In this document: in pieces, positions 55,134 to 64,000 of the stretch
How the letters are laid out: each line of letters opens with the position of its first letter
Numbering within the stretch: position 1 is the stretch's first letter
Assembly: GCF_013375535.1 (NCBI RefSeq)
Contig: NZ_JABXJG010000001.1
Location: 992,001-1,056,000, forward strand
DNA: 64,000 bases
Direction: 5' to 3'
Source of the DNA: Sphingobium sp. 15-1
GTDB taxonomy: Bacteria > Pseudomonadota > Alphaproteobacteria > Sphingomonadales > Sphingomonadaceae
The notes under the pieces: model-generated
The model's database searches: none
The model's input: the letters and a program-made list of their open reading frames with translations, nothing else
Told to the model about the DNA's origin: nothing
Program-made: the position numbers and the translations under genes

Positions 55134-58100
55134 TCAGCCCGCCACCAACCGCAGGCCCGACCGCCGGTTACGGGCGCGATAGCCGTCCGCCTTGGCTTCC
55201 ATCCGTTCGAACGAGCCGATGCGCAGCCCTGGGACCGTTGCAATGCTGTCCACTTGATCCGCGCCAATCAGATAATCGTCGCCCAGGAACAGGCGCGCCG
55301 CCCTGCCAGCGCCCACCGGCACCCGCAGGAACACTTCGCTGCGTCCTCCCTTGGCGCGCTCCAATAGCTGCGCCAGCGCTCCAACCGCCGCCGCATCGCT
55401 CGCATCGACGATCAATTCCATGCGGGAACTGTTGGCCAGTTGCCGGAACGGCTCGACCCCCCGGATCGTCACCCGTGGCGTTTCCTCGCCCGGCAAGCGA
55501 TCCAGTTCTACCATCAGCAGGGCGCAATCGCCCTCGCGAGCCATTTCCTCTATCGCCTTGCAGGCGTCCTCATCGAAGCAGCTCGCCTGAAACTGTCCGC
55601 TGCTGTCGGAGAAGGTGGCGGCGGCGTAACGCGCACCACGCTTGGTTTCGCGCCAGCGCACATCCTCGACCATGGCCGCCATCACGCCATTGGCCCGGCC
55701 GCCCTCGGCCACCGGCTCAGCGCAAATGGCGCCATAGCTTTTCGCGCCCCGCGCTTCGGCCAGATGCCGGTAGCGATCAACCGGATGCGCGGAAAAATAG
55801 AAACCGAAGGCGTCCTTTTCCTGCGCCATCCGATCCGCCGTCGACCAGGTCTGATGCGGCGGAATGCGGACATCGGCATGCGGCGTCTCGACATCCCCGA
55901 ACAGTCCGCCCTGCCCGCTTTCCCGCGCCTCGGCAGCGCTGGAGGCCACACTGAGGATCGTTTCAGCCGCCGCATGAACGCCCGCCCGGTCGGCATGCAC
56001 GCCGTCAAATGCGCCTGCCGCCGCCAGGCTTTCCAACTGCCGCCGGTTGAGCAGACGCGGTTCGATACGGTCGGCAAAATCGTCCAGCGACTTGAAGGGC
56101 CCTCCCACCTCGCGCTCGGCAACCAGTTGCTCCATCGCCTTTTCGCCCACGCCCTTCAGGCCGCCCAAGGCATAGCGCACGGCAAAACCAAGGCGCGGAT
56201 CGTCGCCTTCCTCCTCTATCGCCTCAACCGAGAAATCCGCCAGACTGCGATTGATGTCCGGTGCCAGACAGCTCAATCCCATGCGGCGCATATCGTCCAC
56301 GAACACCGTCAGCTTGTCGGTCAGGTGAATATCGAAGGCCATGGACGCGGCATAGAACTCCGCCGGATAATGCGCCTTCAGCCACGCCGTCTGATAAGCC
56401 AGCAACGCATAGGCAGCAGCGTGCGATTTGTTGAAGCCATAGCCCGCGAACTTGTCGATCAAGTCGAACAGATCATTCGCCTTGCCGGCCGCAATGTCGC
56501 TCTTCGCGCAGCCCTCCACGAAGCGGGCGCGCTGGGCGTCCATCTCCGCCTTGATCTTCTTGCCCATGGCGCGGCGAAGAAGGTCGGCATCGCCCAGCGA
56601 ATAGCCCGCCAATATCTGGGCGGCCTGCATCACCTGTTCCTGATAGACGAAGATGCCATAGGTCTCTTCAAGTATCGGTTTCAGGAGAATGTGAGGATAT
56701 TCAATATCTTCCTGCCCGTTCTTGCGACGCCCGAACATCGGTATATTGTCCATCGGGCCGGGGCGGTAGAGCGACACCAGCGCGATGATGTCCCCGAAAT
56801 TGGTCGGACGCACGGCGGCCAGCGTCTTGCGCATGCCTTCCGATTCCAACTGGAACACGCCCACCGTGTCGCCGCGCTGGAGCAGTTCGTAGACCGCTGG
56901 ATCGTCCCACCCAACGCTGTTGAGATCAATCTCCACACCCCGCCCGGCGAGCAATTGCACCGCCTTCTGCAACACCGACAGCGTCTTGAGGCCAAGGAAG
57001 TCGAACTTCACCAGCCCCGCGCCCTCGACATATTTCATGTCGAACTGCGTCACCGGCATATCGGACCGGGGATCGCGATAGAGCGGCACCAGTTGCGACA
57101 GCGGCCTGTCCCCGATCACCACGCCCGCGGCATGGGTGGAACTGTGGCGCGGAAAGCCCTCCAGCTTCATCGCATAGTCGATCAAACGCTTGACCTGCCC
57201 GTCATTGTCATATTCCGCTCGGAACTCAGCCACGCCGTTCAGGGACCGTTCCAGCGTCCAGGGATCGGTCGGATGGTTGGGCACAAGCTTGGCGAGGCGG
57301 TCGACCTGACCATAGCTCATCTGCAACACGCGGCCCGTATCCTTAAGCACCGCGCGTGCCTTCAGCTTACCGAAGGTGATGATCTGCGCGACATGATCCG
57401 CGCCATATTTCTGCTGGACGTAACGGATCACCTCGCCGCGCCGGGTTTCGCAAAAGTCGATGTCGAAGTCCGGCATGGAAACGCGTTCCGGGTTCAGGAA
57501 GCGTTCGAACAGCAGCCCCAGTTGCAGCGGGTCGAGATCGGTGATCGTCAGCGCCCAGGCGACGACCGATCCCGCGCCCGAACCACGACCCGGCCCCACC
57601 GGAATGTCGTGATCCTTCGCCCATTTGATGAAGTCGGCAACGATCAGGAAGTAACCGGGAAAGCCCATCTGAATGATGATGTCGGTTTCGAACTTCAACC
57701 GGTCGAAATAGGGCTTGCGCGCTTCCTCATCCGTGATGCCCGCCTTGGCCAATCGCGCTTCCAGCCCGTCCGCCGCCTGTTCGCGCAGCATCATCGCCTC
57801 GCCCTCGATGTCTCCGGCGAGACTGGGCAGGATGGGTTTGCGCTTCGGCGCGGCCACGGCGCAGCGTTGCGCCACCACCAGCGTATTGGCGAGCGCTTCG
57901 GGCAAATCCTCAAACAGCCGCTTCATTTCCGCCGCCGGTTTCATCCAGGCGTCGGGCGAGCTGGTCCGCCGGTCGGGCGTTTCGACATAGGCGCTGTCGG
58001 CAATGCAGAGCATCACGTCATGCGCCTCATGGAAATGCGGCTCTGCAAAGCAGGTGGGATTGGTCGCCACCAGCGGCAGGTCGCGCGCATAGGCGAGGTC

Positions 58101-58670
58101 GAGCAATTCCGGCTCCGCCTTCCCCTCGATCGGGTCGAGACGGCGGCAGATTTCGATGTAAAGCCGACCGGGAAACAGCGCTTCCAGCCGCTTGGCATAT
58201 GCGAGCGCCGCAACAGGCTGGTCCTCCGCGAACAGCCGCGCCAACGCCCCCTCTCCCCCGGCGGTCAGGGCGATCAGGCCATCGGTTCGCCCTTCCAGCA
58301 TAGCCAGGCTGATATGCGGCACTTCCTCGACCGGGCGGTCCAGATGCGCCATTGAAACCAGCGCGCAAAGATTGTCATAGCCCACCGCATCCTGCGCGTA
58401 GAGGGCGATCCAGTCATGCACCGGCGCCGCATTGGCCGGGCGGTCGGGCCGGGCTATGCCCACCATCGCGCCGATGACCGGCTGCACCCCCTCCCCCTTG
58501 CAAGCGTCGGAAAAGGCCATGGACCCGTAAAGCCCGTTGCGGTCCGTAATGGCCGCTGCCGGGAAACCCAGCGCCTTGGCCTGTTTCGCGATCTTCTTGG
58601 GGTCGATCGCCCCTTCCAGCATGGTGAAGGATGAAAAAACGCGAAGGGGGACGAAACCGGCATGAGGCAT
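55134..58670 (-). CDS. dnaE: DNA polymerase III alpha subunit
   Basis: This is the 1178-residue replicative polymerase. Domains in order are PHP (1-280), palm with catalytic acids in PDFDIDFCETRRGEVIRYV, fingers (GPGRGSGAGSVVAWAL and HAAGVVIGDRPL regions), helix-hairpin-helix near residue 850, and the OB domain. The PHP motif that is usually HxH is PLRVF here, and the next conserved His is replaced (TDRNG), so the PHP metal site is gone. The ATG at 58670 fits the family; 58718 has no support. The size and lack of an imuB neighbour mark it as DnaE1 rather than the error-prone DnaE2. Confidence 0.95.
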   Translation of the reverse strand: MPHAGFVPLRVFSSFTMLEGAIDPKKIAKQAKALGFPAAAITDRNGLYGSMAFSDACKGEGVQPVIGAMVGIARPDRPANAAPVHDWIALYAQDAVGYDNLCALVSMAHLDRPVEEVPHISLAMLEGRTDGLIALTAGGEGALARLFAEDQPVAALAYAKRLEALFPGRLYIEICRRLDPIEGKAEPELLDLAYARDLPLVATNPTCFAEPHFHEAHDVMLCIADSAYVETPDRRTSSPDAWMKPAAEMKRLFEDLPEALANTLVVAQRCAVAAPKRKPILPSLAGDIEGEAMMLREQAADGLEARLAKAGITDEEARKPYFDRLKFETDIIIQMGFPGYFLIVADFIKWAKDHDIPVGPGRGSGAGSVVAWALTITDLDPLQLGLLFERFLNPERVSMPDFDIDFCETRRGEVIRYVQQKYGADHVAQIITFGKLKARAVLKDTGRVLQMSYGQVDRLAKLVPNHPTDPWTLERSLNGVAEFRAEYDNDGQVKRLIDYAMKLEGFPRHSSTHAAGVVIGDRPLSQLVPLYRDPRSDMPVTQFDMKYVEGAGLVKFDFLGLKTLSVLQKAVQLLAGRGVEIDLNSVGWDDPAVYELLQRGDTVGVFQLESEGMRKTLAAVRPTNFGDIIALVSLYRPGPMDNIPMFGRRKNGQEDIEYPHILLKPILEETYGIFVYQEQVMQAAQILAGYSLGDADLLRRAMGKKIKAEMDAQRARFVEGCAKSDIAAGKANDLFDLIDKFAGYGFNKSHAAAYALLAYQTAWLKAHYPAEFYAASMAFDIHLTDKLTVFVDDMRRMGLSCLAPDINRSLADFSVEAIEEEGDDPRLGFAVRYALGGLKGVGEKAMEQLVAEREVGGPFKSLDDFADRIEPRLLNRRQLESLAAAGAFDGVHADRAGVHAAAETILSVASSAAEARESGQGGLFGDVETPHADVRIPPHQTWSTADRMAQEKDAFGFYFSAHPVDRYRHLAEARGAKSYGAICAEPVAEGGRANGVMAAMVEDVRWRETKRGARYAAATFSDSSGQFQASCFDEDACKAIEEMAREGDCALLMVELDRLPGEETPRVTIRGVEPFRQLANSSRMELIVDASDAAAVGALAQLLERAKGGRSEVFLRVPVGAGRAARLFLGDDYLIGADQVDSIATVPGLRIGSFERMEAKADGYRARNRRSGLRLVAG

Positions 58671-58798
58671 GCGCTTATCTAGGCACCAGCGCCGATTCGG
58701 CACCAGCCCCCTGGCCAAGAAAGTCGTGGATGAAATTGCGCCGTCCGCGACCGGCGGTTAACGTCTCTCCAACAATTAAGGCCTAGCTTGAGGGGATT

Positions 58799-60607
58799 AT
58801 GCGCTTATCCACCATCACAAACTATGCCTATGGCGCCACCGTAGCCCTGACGCTGGCCTCTGGCGCCGTCATGCTGATGGCGTCCAGCGCGGAAGAAAGG
58901 GAACGGGCCGCCGTCGAACAGCGCGCCCTTTTCGATCAGATGACCGCCACGCTGGAGGAGGACACTTACCGCCAGACCGAACAGGCGCGGGCCTATGTGA
59001 TTACAGGCGATCCTTCGCATGTCATCGCCTATCGCCGGGAGAAGGCGGCGCTCCATTCCGTCGAGCAGAGGATCGTCCATCTACGCGACCGGGGAGCCAG
59101 CGTAAGCGAACTCGCGGCGCTGCAACAAGGCCTGCATTGGGCCGATGGGCTGACCGACGAACAGGAAGCCGCCATTCAGGCAGCCGAAAAGAACGACCTG
59201 GAAACCGCGCGCAAGATAGTGTTCGGTGACGAATATGGCCGGGAACTCGACCGCGTCGCCGCCCAGATCGGCAAGTTCCAATATATGCTGGACCAGCGGA
59301 CGGAAAACACCGTCCGGCAGGCCACCGAAGCGGCGCGGCAATGGCGCTTCATGTCGGAAATCATGCTGGGTGCGACCGCCCTGCTGTTCCTGTGCGTCCT
59401 CTATTTCATCCTGAAGCAGCGCATCCTGCGCCCGGTGGTGCGGCTGAGCGATGTCGTGACGCGGCTGGCCGCACAGGATTTCGCCGCCGTTCCGCCCGAC
59501 TTTCCCCAGGTGGACGAAATTGGCGACATGGCCCAGGCCATCCGCATCTTCCGGGAAAACGGCCTGGAAAGGCAAAGGCTGGAGCAGGAACGGGATGCGG
59601 ACAGGATTACGCGCGACCAGCTTTCGCGCATGACCCAGCGCCTGCAAGGATGCGACAGCATAAGCGATCTGGTTGAGGTGGTTCGGCGTTTCGCGCCGGA
59701 AATCGCGCCCGGCTTCGCGGGGCGGCTCTATATTCACGACAGCCGTCGCAATGTAATGGCGCAGGCCTGCGACTGGCTGTCGCCCCGGCAATCGGGCGAG
59801 GAATTCGCGCCGGCAGCTTGTTGGGCGCTGCGGCGCGGGCAGATTCACAAGCCGACCGGCGAACTGGTGGACATTCCCTGCGAGCATCTGACCGGCACCG
59901 CCCCCGCCGCCACAATCTGCATCCCCCTGACGGCGCAGGGCGAGAGCATCGGCCTGCTCTATGTCGAGCAGCCGGAGGATGGCACCGCCGACCAGATCAG
60001 CCGCACCGAGAAATATCTGGAGATGCTGGCCGAGAATATCAGCCTCGCACTCGCCAATCTGCGGTTGCGGGACGTGCTGCGGCAGATGGCGATGGCCGAC
60101 CCGCTGACCGGCCTTGCCAACCGCCGCCGTTTCGACACGGTGTTCAGGGAGCAGGTGGTTCATGCGGAAAGCACGCTGGCGCCGTTGGCCTGCCTGATGG
60201 TCGACATCGACCATTTCAAGCGGTTCAACGACACCCATGGCCATGATGCGGGCGATGCGGTGCTGCGCGCCGTAGGCGCCGTGCTGAACGAAGCGCTGCG
60301 CGAAAAGGATTGCGCTTTCCGCCTGGGCGGCGAGGAGTTCGTGCTGCTGATGCCCGGTTTCGCGCAGGATCAGGCGATCGACCGGGCCATTCAGGTGCAG
60401 CAGAAATTGCAGGAGCTGCGCGTCGAGCATCGGGGCGAGGAATTGGGGCCGATCACCGCCTCCTTCGGGCTGGCGGTCTTCCCCGACCATGGGCGGGCGG
60501 AGACGCTGGTCCGGACAGCCGATGCCGCGCTGCTTCGGGCGAAAAGCCAGGGTCGCAATCAGATCGTCATCGCAACGGTCCGGGATGCGGCGTCACATCT
60601 GGCCTGA
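58799..60607 (+). CDS. Membrane GAF-GGDEF diguanylate cyclase
   Basis: The 602-residue protein makes c-di-GMP. Order: membrane segment (residues about 9-30), a periplasmic helical sensor of about 150 residues (CHASE3-like), a second membrane segment (near 188-206), HAMP, a GAF-like domain (about 285-430), then GGDEF with GGEEF as the active-site loop ([14 protein letters not shown]). RxxD (REKD) five residues before it is the product-inhibition I-site. The gene lies in + orientation between lolD and dnaE, both on the minus strand, and its end overlaps lolD by 15 bases. Confidence 0.93.
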   Translation: MRLSTITNYAYGATVALTLASGAVMLMASSAEERERAAVEQRALFDQMTATLEEDTYRQTEQARAYVITGDPSHVIAYRREKAALHSVEQRIVHLRDRGASVSELAALQQGLHWADGLTDEQEAAIQAAEKNDLETARKIVFGDEYGRELDRVAAQIGKFQYMLDQRTENTVRQATEAARQWRFMSEIMLGATALLFLCVLYFILKQRILRPVVRLSDVVTRLAAQDFAAVPPDFPQVDEIGDMAQAIRIFRENGLERQRLEQERDADRITRDQLSRMTQRLQGCDSISDLVEVVRRFAPEIAPGFAGRLYIHDSRRNVMAQACDWLSPRQSGEEFAPAACWALRRGQIHKPTGELVDIPCEHLTGTAPAATICIPLTAQGESIGLLYVEQPEDGTADQISRTEKYLEMLAENISLALANLRLRDVLRQMAMADPLTGLANRRRFDTVFREQVVHAESTLAPLACLMVDIDHFKRFNDTHGHDAGDAVLRAVGAVLNEALREKDCAFRLGGEEFVLLMPGFAQDQAIDRAIQVQQKLQELRVEHRGEELGPITASFGLAVFPDHGRAETLVRTADAALLRAKSQGRNQIVIATVRDAASHLA

Positions 60608-61282
60608 GGCGTCCTCCAGCAGTCCTTCGTGAAGACGGACCACCCGGTCCATCTTCTGCGCCAGCCGTTCATTATGCGTCGCCACAAGAGCGGCTGAGCC
60701 TTCCTCCCGCACCAGGCGCAGGAACTCGGCCAGCACCACATCGGCGGTCCGCTCGTCCAGATTGCCGGTCGGCTCGTCCGCCAGAACCAGAGCGGGCCGG
60801 TTGGCGAGCGCCCGCGCCACGGCCACGCGTTGCTGCTCGCCGCCGGAAAGCTGGCTTGGCCGGTGTTCGAGGCGATGGCCAAGGCCCAGCGACCCCAACA
60901 GGGATTCGGCACGGGCGCGGGCCGTCGCCATGTCCGCATCGCGGATCACCTGCGGCAATATGACATTCTCCACCGCGTTGAAGTCGGGGAGCAAGTGGTG
61001 GAACTGGTAGACGAAGCCCAGCGCGTCCCGCCGCAATCGCGTGCGCCCGTCATTGTCGAGCTTCGCCGCTTCCTCGCCCGCGATGCGGATCGACCCGTCA
61101 AACCCGCCTTCCAGCAGGCCGACGGCCTGAAGCAGCGTCGATTTCCCCGAACCCGAGGGGCCAAGCAGCGCCACGATCTCCCCCGGCGCAACGGACAGAT
61201 CGACGCCGCGCAGCACCTCTATGGTGACGCCGCCCTGGGTGAAGCTGCGTTTGAGGCCGCCGACCTTCAATATGTCATTCAT
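60593..61282 (-). CDS. lolD: Lipoprotein-releasing ABC transporter ATPase LolD
   Basis: The 229-residue ATPase powers release of lipoproteins from the inner membrane to LolA. It has Walker A (GPSGSGKST), the Q-loop region [17 protein letters not shown] typical of LolD/MacB, the signature [15 protein letters not shown], Walker B ([13 protein letters not shown]) and the H-loop (VATHNERLA). The ATG at 61282 overlaps the end of lolC by 8 bases. The stop overlaps the converging cyclase gene. Confidence 0.94.
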   Translation of the reverse strand: MNDILKVGGLKRSFTQGGVTIEVLRGVDLSVAPGEIVALLGPSGSGKSTLLQAVGLLEGGFDGSIRIAGEEAAKLDNDGRTRLRRDALGFVYQFHHLLPDFNAVENVILPQVIRDADMATARARAESLLGSLGLGHRLEHRPSQLSGGEQQRVAVARALANRPALVLADEPTGNLDERTADVVLAEFLRLVREEGSAALVATHNERLAQKMDRVVRLHEGLLEDASGQM

Positions 61283-62525
61283 AGCGCAGCACCTGCACGG
61301 GATCGGTATTGGCGGCCTTGAACGCGGGATAGAGCGTCGCAAGGAAGCTGAAGATGAGCGCCATCAGGCAGATGATGGCGATCTCTATCGGATCCGGTTT
61401 AGCGGGCAATTCGGTGAGGAAGCGGATCGAGGGGTCCCACAGATTTTGCCCGGTCAGGAACTGGATGGCGTTCACCACGCTCTGGCGGAAGAACAGGAAG
61501 GTGAAGCCCAGCACCATGCCCGCCGCCATGCCCAACGTGCCGATCGTGACGCCGACGGTCATGAAGATCTTGACCAATCCGACACGGCTCGCCCCCATGG
61601 TCCGCAAGATCGCGATGTCCCGGGTCTTCGCGCGCACCAGCATGATCAGCGACGAAAGGATGTTGAACACCGCCACCAGCACGATGATCGAGAGCACCAC
61701 GAACATCGCCACCCGTTCCACCGCCAGCGCTTCGAACAGGGACGCGTTCATCTGGCGCCAGTCGGTGACGATGGCGCGTCCCGCAACCTTGCCGGCCAGC
61801 GGTTCCAATATGGCGGCCACCTGGTCCGCGTTCACCGTCTCGACCTCTATCATGCCGACGACGTCGCCCAGCAGCAGCAGGGTCTGGGCGTCCTCCATCG
61901 GCATGACGACGAACGCCTTGTCGTAATCGTAGATGCCGACTTCGAAAATGGCGGCGACCTGATAGGAGACCTGCCGTGGCACCGTTCCAAAAGGCGTCGA
62001 ACGGCCCGCCGGATTGATGATGGTGATGCTGTCGCCCAGTTGGATGCCCAGATTTTCCGCCAGGCGCGAGCCGATCGCCACCTTGCCGCTGTTGGGCGAA
62101 AGGGCGCTCAAGCTGCCGGCGACGACCTTCGCCTTCAGGGTCGCATTGGTGCGGATGTCGTTCACGGTCATGCCGCGCACCAGCACCGCTTCCACCCGGC
62201 CCTGAAAGCTGCCCAGCAGGGGCTGCTCGATCAGCGGCGTGGCGCTGGTGACGCCGGGCGTCGCCTTCGCCTCCTTCAGCACCGCCTTCCAGTCCGGCAG
62301 CCGCCCGCCATAGCCCTGGACCACCGCATGGCCGTTCAGGCCGACGATCTTGTCGAACAGCTCCGCGCGGAAGCCGTTCATCACGCTCATCACGATGATG
62401 AGCGCCGCCACCCCCAGCATCACCGCCACCAGGCTGATGCCCGCGACGAGGAAGATAAAGCCCTCCCCCTTGCCGGGCAGCAGGTAGCGCTTGGCAATCA
62501 TGCGTTCGTATCGGGATAGAATCAT
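61275..62525 (-). CDS. lolC: Lipoprotein-releasing ABC transporter permease LolC/E
   Basis: The 416-residue permease has one N-terminal membrane segment ([21 protein letters not shown]), a large periplasmic MacB-like domain (about 45-265) and three C-terminal segments with conserved [15 protein letters not shown] in the coupling region. It starts at 62525 with [15 protein letters not shown]. Only one permease gene is present, so it probably forms the LolF-type homodimer of alphaproteobacteria with LolD. Confidence 0.94.
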   Translation of the reverse strand: MILSRYERMIAKRYLLPGKGEGFIFLVAGISLVAVMLGVAALIIVMSVMNGFRAELFDKIVGLNGHAVVQGYGGRLPDWKAVLKEAKATPGVTSATPLIEQPLLGSFQGRVEAVLVRGMTVNDIRTNATLKAKVVAGSLSALSPNSGKVAIGSRLAENLGIQLGDSITIINPAGRSTPFGTVPRQVSYQVAAIFEVGIYDYDKAFVVMPMEDAQTLLLLGDVVGMIEVETVNADQVAAILEPLAGKVAGRAIVTDWRQMNASLFEALAVERVAMFVVLSIIVLVAVFNILSSLIMLVRAKTRDIAILRTMGASRVGLVKIFMTVGVTIGTLGMAAGMVLGFTFLFFRQSVVNAIQFLTGQNLWDPSIRFLTELPAKPDPIEIAIICLMALIFSFLATLYPAFKAANTDPVQVLRYE

Positions 62526-62692
62526 GACGGCGCGGACGGCCTCTCGATAGGGACAGGCAGTCCGTCTAGCATGCTCTCGACCAACGGCAAGCATTGCCGG
62601 ATTGTTGCATGGGGGACACAGCCGTCCGGGGAAAATCACAGGCCCCGGAAATAGGCCGTGACAGCAGCCTGCTCTGCCCATAGCACAGGCTC
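62526..62692. other. Upstream region of lolC
   Basis: This part of the 482-base gap between lolC and hsp20 has no gene. GTGACA (62658-62663) and TAGCAC (62681-62686), 17 bases apart, are a weak promoter candidate for the small RNA on the + strand. Confidence 0.35.
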
Positions 62693-62838
62693 CGAAGCAC
62701 AGGTAAATGGCCGTGGTTCAGGGATACTGCATCCCGTTTCGAGCTTAGGGGGCTAAGAAGCGGTTGAGGCAGGCCAAGGGGGAGACGAGCAATCGTCCAT
62801 TAGTACCCGGGTCGTGGCAGCACGGCCCGGGTACTTTT
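62693..62838 (+). ncRNA. Candidate small structured RNA
   Basis: No protein gene precedes the strong terminator at 62802-62838 on this strand. The sequence before it folds into a row of perfect hairpins: GGGAT-ACTGC-ATCCC (62721-62735), CTTAG-GGGG-CTAAG (62744-62757) and GACGA-GCAA-TCGTC (62784-62797, GNRA loop). The 5' end is a guess from a weak promoter. I do not recognise it as 6S, SRP or tmRNA. Confidence 0.45.
62802..62838 (+). terminator. Very strong intrinsic terminator
   Basis: AGTACCCGGG pairs with CCCGGGTACT, continued inward by a T-G pair and CGTG/CACG around a GCAG loop, giving a stem of 15 pairs, followed by TTTT. It ends the candidate small RNA and isolates the hsp20 promoter. 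Confidence 0.9.
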
Positions 62839-62882
62839 CTATTGGGCCTCTATCGACATCCAAATTCGCGTTTAGGCGCCCT

Positions 62883-62911
62883 CTTGAAACGCACTTCCAC
62901 CAAACCATATC
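62883..62911 (+). promoter_or_regulatory. Heat-shock (RpoH) promoter of hsp20
   Basis: CTTGAAA at 62883-62889 and ACCATATC at 62904-62911 with 14 bases between match the sigma-32 pattern (CTTGAAA, then CCATNT-like). Transcription would begin near 62917, about 90 bases before the start codon. Confidence 0.7.
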
Positions 62912-62940
62912 GAACGCGTCCGGCCGCCATCAGGGGTTGG

Positions 62941-63007
62941 ACATGTTACGCCGGATGCCGTGTTCTGGGTCCGGCATGTTCATTTTGCTCTTTGGGAGAT
63001 TATGACA
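62941..63007 (+). promoter_or_regulatory. ROSE-like RNA thermometer in the hsp20 leader
   Basis: The last hairpin has TTTGCTC pairing with the ribosome-binding site GGGAGA across a TTT loop, with the G of TTGCT unpaired. This TTGCT/Shine-Dalgarno pairing with a bulged G is the hallmark of ROSE elements. An upstream hairpin, GCCGGA / TCCGGC (62950-62975), lies before it. Heating would melt the short last stem and free the site. Confidence 0.72.
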
Positions 63008-63472
63008 ATGCGTGGTTTTGACCTGACCCCCTATCGCCGTTCCACCGTGGGTTTCGACCGTCTCTTCGACCTGATCGAAAATAACGCCCGGTTGCAGCAA
63101 GGCGACAATTATCCCCCCTTCAACATCGAGCGGATTTCCGAGGATCGTTATCGCGTCACGCTGGCCGTTGCGGGCTTCCGCACGGATGAAATCGAGATCA
63201 CGGCCCAGCAGAACCTGCTCCAGGTGACCGGGCGGAAGGAAGAGGCGCAGGGCGGCGACCGGGCACGCTTCCTGCATGTCGGCATCGCCAACCGCAGTTT
63301 CGAGCGCCGCTTCGAACTCGCTGATTTCGTGCGGGTCGAAAAGGCCGATCTGGCCGACGGCCTGCTGACGATCGAACTGGTGCGCGAAATTCCGGAAGCG
63401 ATGAAGCCGAAGAAGATCGCCATCAACGGCGGCCAGCTCGTCGAGATCAACGGCGATCGCAACGCGGCCTGA
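63008..63472 (+). CDS. Small heat-shock protein Hsp20 (IbpA type)
   Basis: The 154-residue ATP-independent holdase has an N-terminal arm (GFDLTPYRRSTVGFDRLFDL; core RSTVGFDRLFDL), the alpha-crystallin domain from NYPPFNIERISEDRYRVTLA to DGLLTIELVREIP, and a short tail ending INGDRNAA. GFRTDEIEITAQQNLLQVTG is the beta-strand region. The ATG at 63008 stands 9 bases from GGGAG. The in-frame ATG at 63002 is only 3 bases from it, and 62960 lies in the leader. Confidence 0.92.
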   Translation: MRGFDLTPYRRSTVGFDRLFDLIENNARLQQGDNYPPFNIERISEDRYRVTLAVAGFRTDEIEITAQQNLLQVTGRKEEAQGGDRARFLHVGIANRSFERRFELADFVRVEKADLADGLLTIELVREIPEAMKPKKIAINGGQLVEINGDRNAA

Positions 63473-63490
63473 TCCGTCCTGAATGAGAAT

Positions 63491-63520
63491 GGGGCGCGGC
63501 TGGCCAGCCGCGCCCCTTTT
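63491..63520. terminator. Terminator between hsp20 and kup
   Basis: GGGGCGCGGCTGG is perfectly complementary to the following CCAGCCGCGCCCC (63491-63516), with TTTT on the right. It serves the + strand hsp20 gene and perhaps the convergent kup gene. Confidence 0.88.
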
Positions 63521-63522
63521 CG

Positions 63523-64000
63523 TCAGATTTCGACCTGACTGCCCAGTTCGACGACGCGATTGGTCGGCAGGCGGAAGAATTCCATCGCGCTTTCCGCGTT
63601 GCGAAGCATCCAGGCGAAGATCTTCTCCCGCCACAGCGGCATGCCCGGCTTCGCGGACGGCAGCAATGTCTGCCGGGCAAGGAAGAAGCTGGTGTCCATC
63701 ATCCTGAACGCCTGGCCGCAGCCTGTCACATTCTTGAGCGCGGCCGGAACGTCAGGCTCCTGCATGAAGCCATATTGCAGGACCAGGCGGAAGAAGCCCC
63801 GGCCCAGATCCTCCAGCCTGCAACGTCCGTCATCCTCGACCACCGGCACATCCTTAATCTTGACGGTCAACAGGATGACGCGCTCATGCAGCACCTTGTT
63901 GTGCTTGAGATTGTGCAGCAGCGCATGTGGAACGCCATCGGGGGTCGAGGTCATGAAAACCGCCGTGCCCGGCACGCGGACGGCGCTGTTCGCCGCCGAT
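63523..64000 (-). CDS. kup: Kup potassium transporter, C-terminal part (partial)
   Basis: The gene enters from the right edge; 158 codons plus stop are visible. The translated part begins [20 protein letters not shown] and continues [22 protein letters not shown], the highly conserved start of the cytosolic C-terminal domain of Kup/HAK K+ uptake proteins. [11 protein letters not shown] and [14 protein letters not shown] follow, ending [12 protein letters not shown]. The membrane domain lies outside the window. A GTG at 63975 is internal, not a start. Confidence 0.92.
   Translation of the reverse strand, partial: SAANSAVRVPGTAVFMTSTPDGVPHALLHNLKHNKVLHERVILLTVKIKDVPVVEDDGRCRLEDLGRGFFRLVLQYGFMQEPDVPAALKNVTGCGQAFRMMDTSFFLARQTLLPSAKPGMPLWREKIFAWMLRNAESAMEFFRLPTNRVVELGSQVEI

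Noticed and set aside
55440..58355. 971-codon + strand open frame opposite dnaE
   Set aside because: Antisense shadow of dnaE with Arg/His/Gln-rich composition and no domain. Similar cases opposite topA (26096-28636) and pccA (8728-11691) were dropped as well.
62764..63021. 85-codon open frame before hsp20
   Set aside because: It crosses the strong terminator, the hsp20 promoter and the leader hairpin, and has no family similarity.

Overview
The window looks like a chromosomal segment of a Sphingomonadaceae alphaproteobacterium, most likely Sphingobium or a close relative. This rests on family-level recognition, not a search. The signs are high GC, the C4 haem route (5-aminolevulinate synthase), a type 3 ProS, an alphaproteobacterial SOS box, the carboxyspermidine polyamine route, and many short palindromic intergenic elements. 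I see no phage, insertion sequence, CRISPR array, rRNA or tRNA. Nearly all of the content is core metabolism or housekeeping.

Layout, left to right. 1-8366: tail of hslU, proS, the PHB-associated set phaR / short PhaC-like hydrolase / thiolase, alanine racemase, an MHS-type transporter and csaA. 8443-17480: a complete propionyl-CoA to succinyl-CoA module (pccB, epimerase, methylmalonyl-CoA mutase, pccA) with bioB embedded, divergent from a PrpR/RamB-like regulator across a cluster of TTTGCAAA sites. 17517-23102: LysR/SDR divergent pair, a 2OG-Fe dioxygenase, glutathione reductase and pgi. 23338-25885: lepB-rnc-era. 25973-32800: topA, dprA-plsY, murI, hemA. 32981-37668: the betaine-lipid pair btaAB, divergent from a ligase-associated exonuclease and ATP-dependent DNA ligase. 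37926-42265: a GFA protein, then a three-gene spermidine cluster (carboxynorspermidine synthase and decarboxylase plus an ornithine-type decarboxylase). 42340-50205: a tightly overlapping leftward operon (ETF-QO, TPR protein, ispE, N-formylglutamate amidohydrolase, lipoprotein, nnrED, RNA methyltransferase). 50334-53376: degenerate UDG-like protein, lytic transglycosylase and moaB, all coupled. 53385-62525: YbjN protein, a radical SAM protein behind a LexA box, dnaE, a membrane diguanylate cyclase and lolCD. 62526-64000: a probable small RNA with a very strong terminator, a heat-shock promoter plus ROSE-like RNA thermometer before hsp20, and the C-terminal part of kup.

The observations I rate highest are: (i) the short palindromic elements, whose two arms are separate hairpins that covary internally, so arms can differ within one element while each stays perfectly paired; (ii) the CTTGAAA-N14-ACCATATC promoter and ROSE-like hairpin in front of hsp20; (iii) an unassigned structured transcript ending at 62838; (iv) the GTTC-N7-GTTC LexA-type box placed inside the promoter of a radical SAM gene; and (v) the TTTGCAAA operator cluster controlling propionate catabolism.

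Many starts are not ATG, and several were chosen by Shine-Dalgarno position or by overlap with the upstream stop. Where the choice matters it is stated in the entry.
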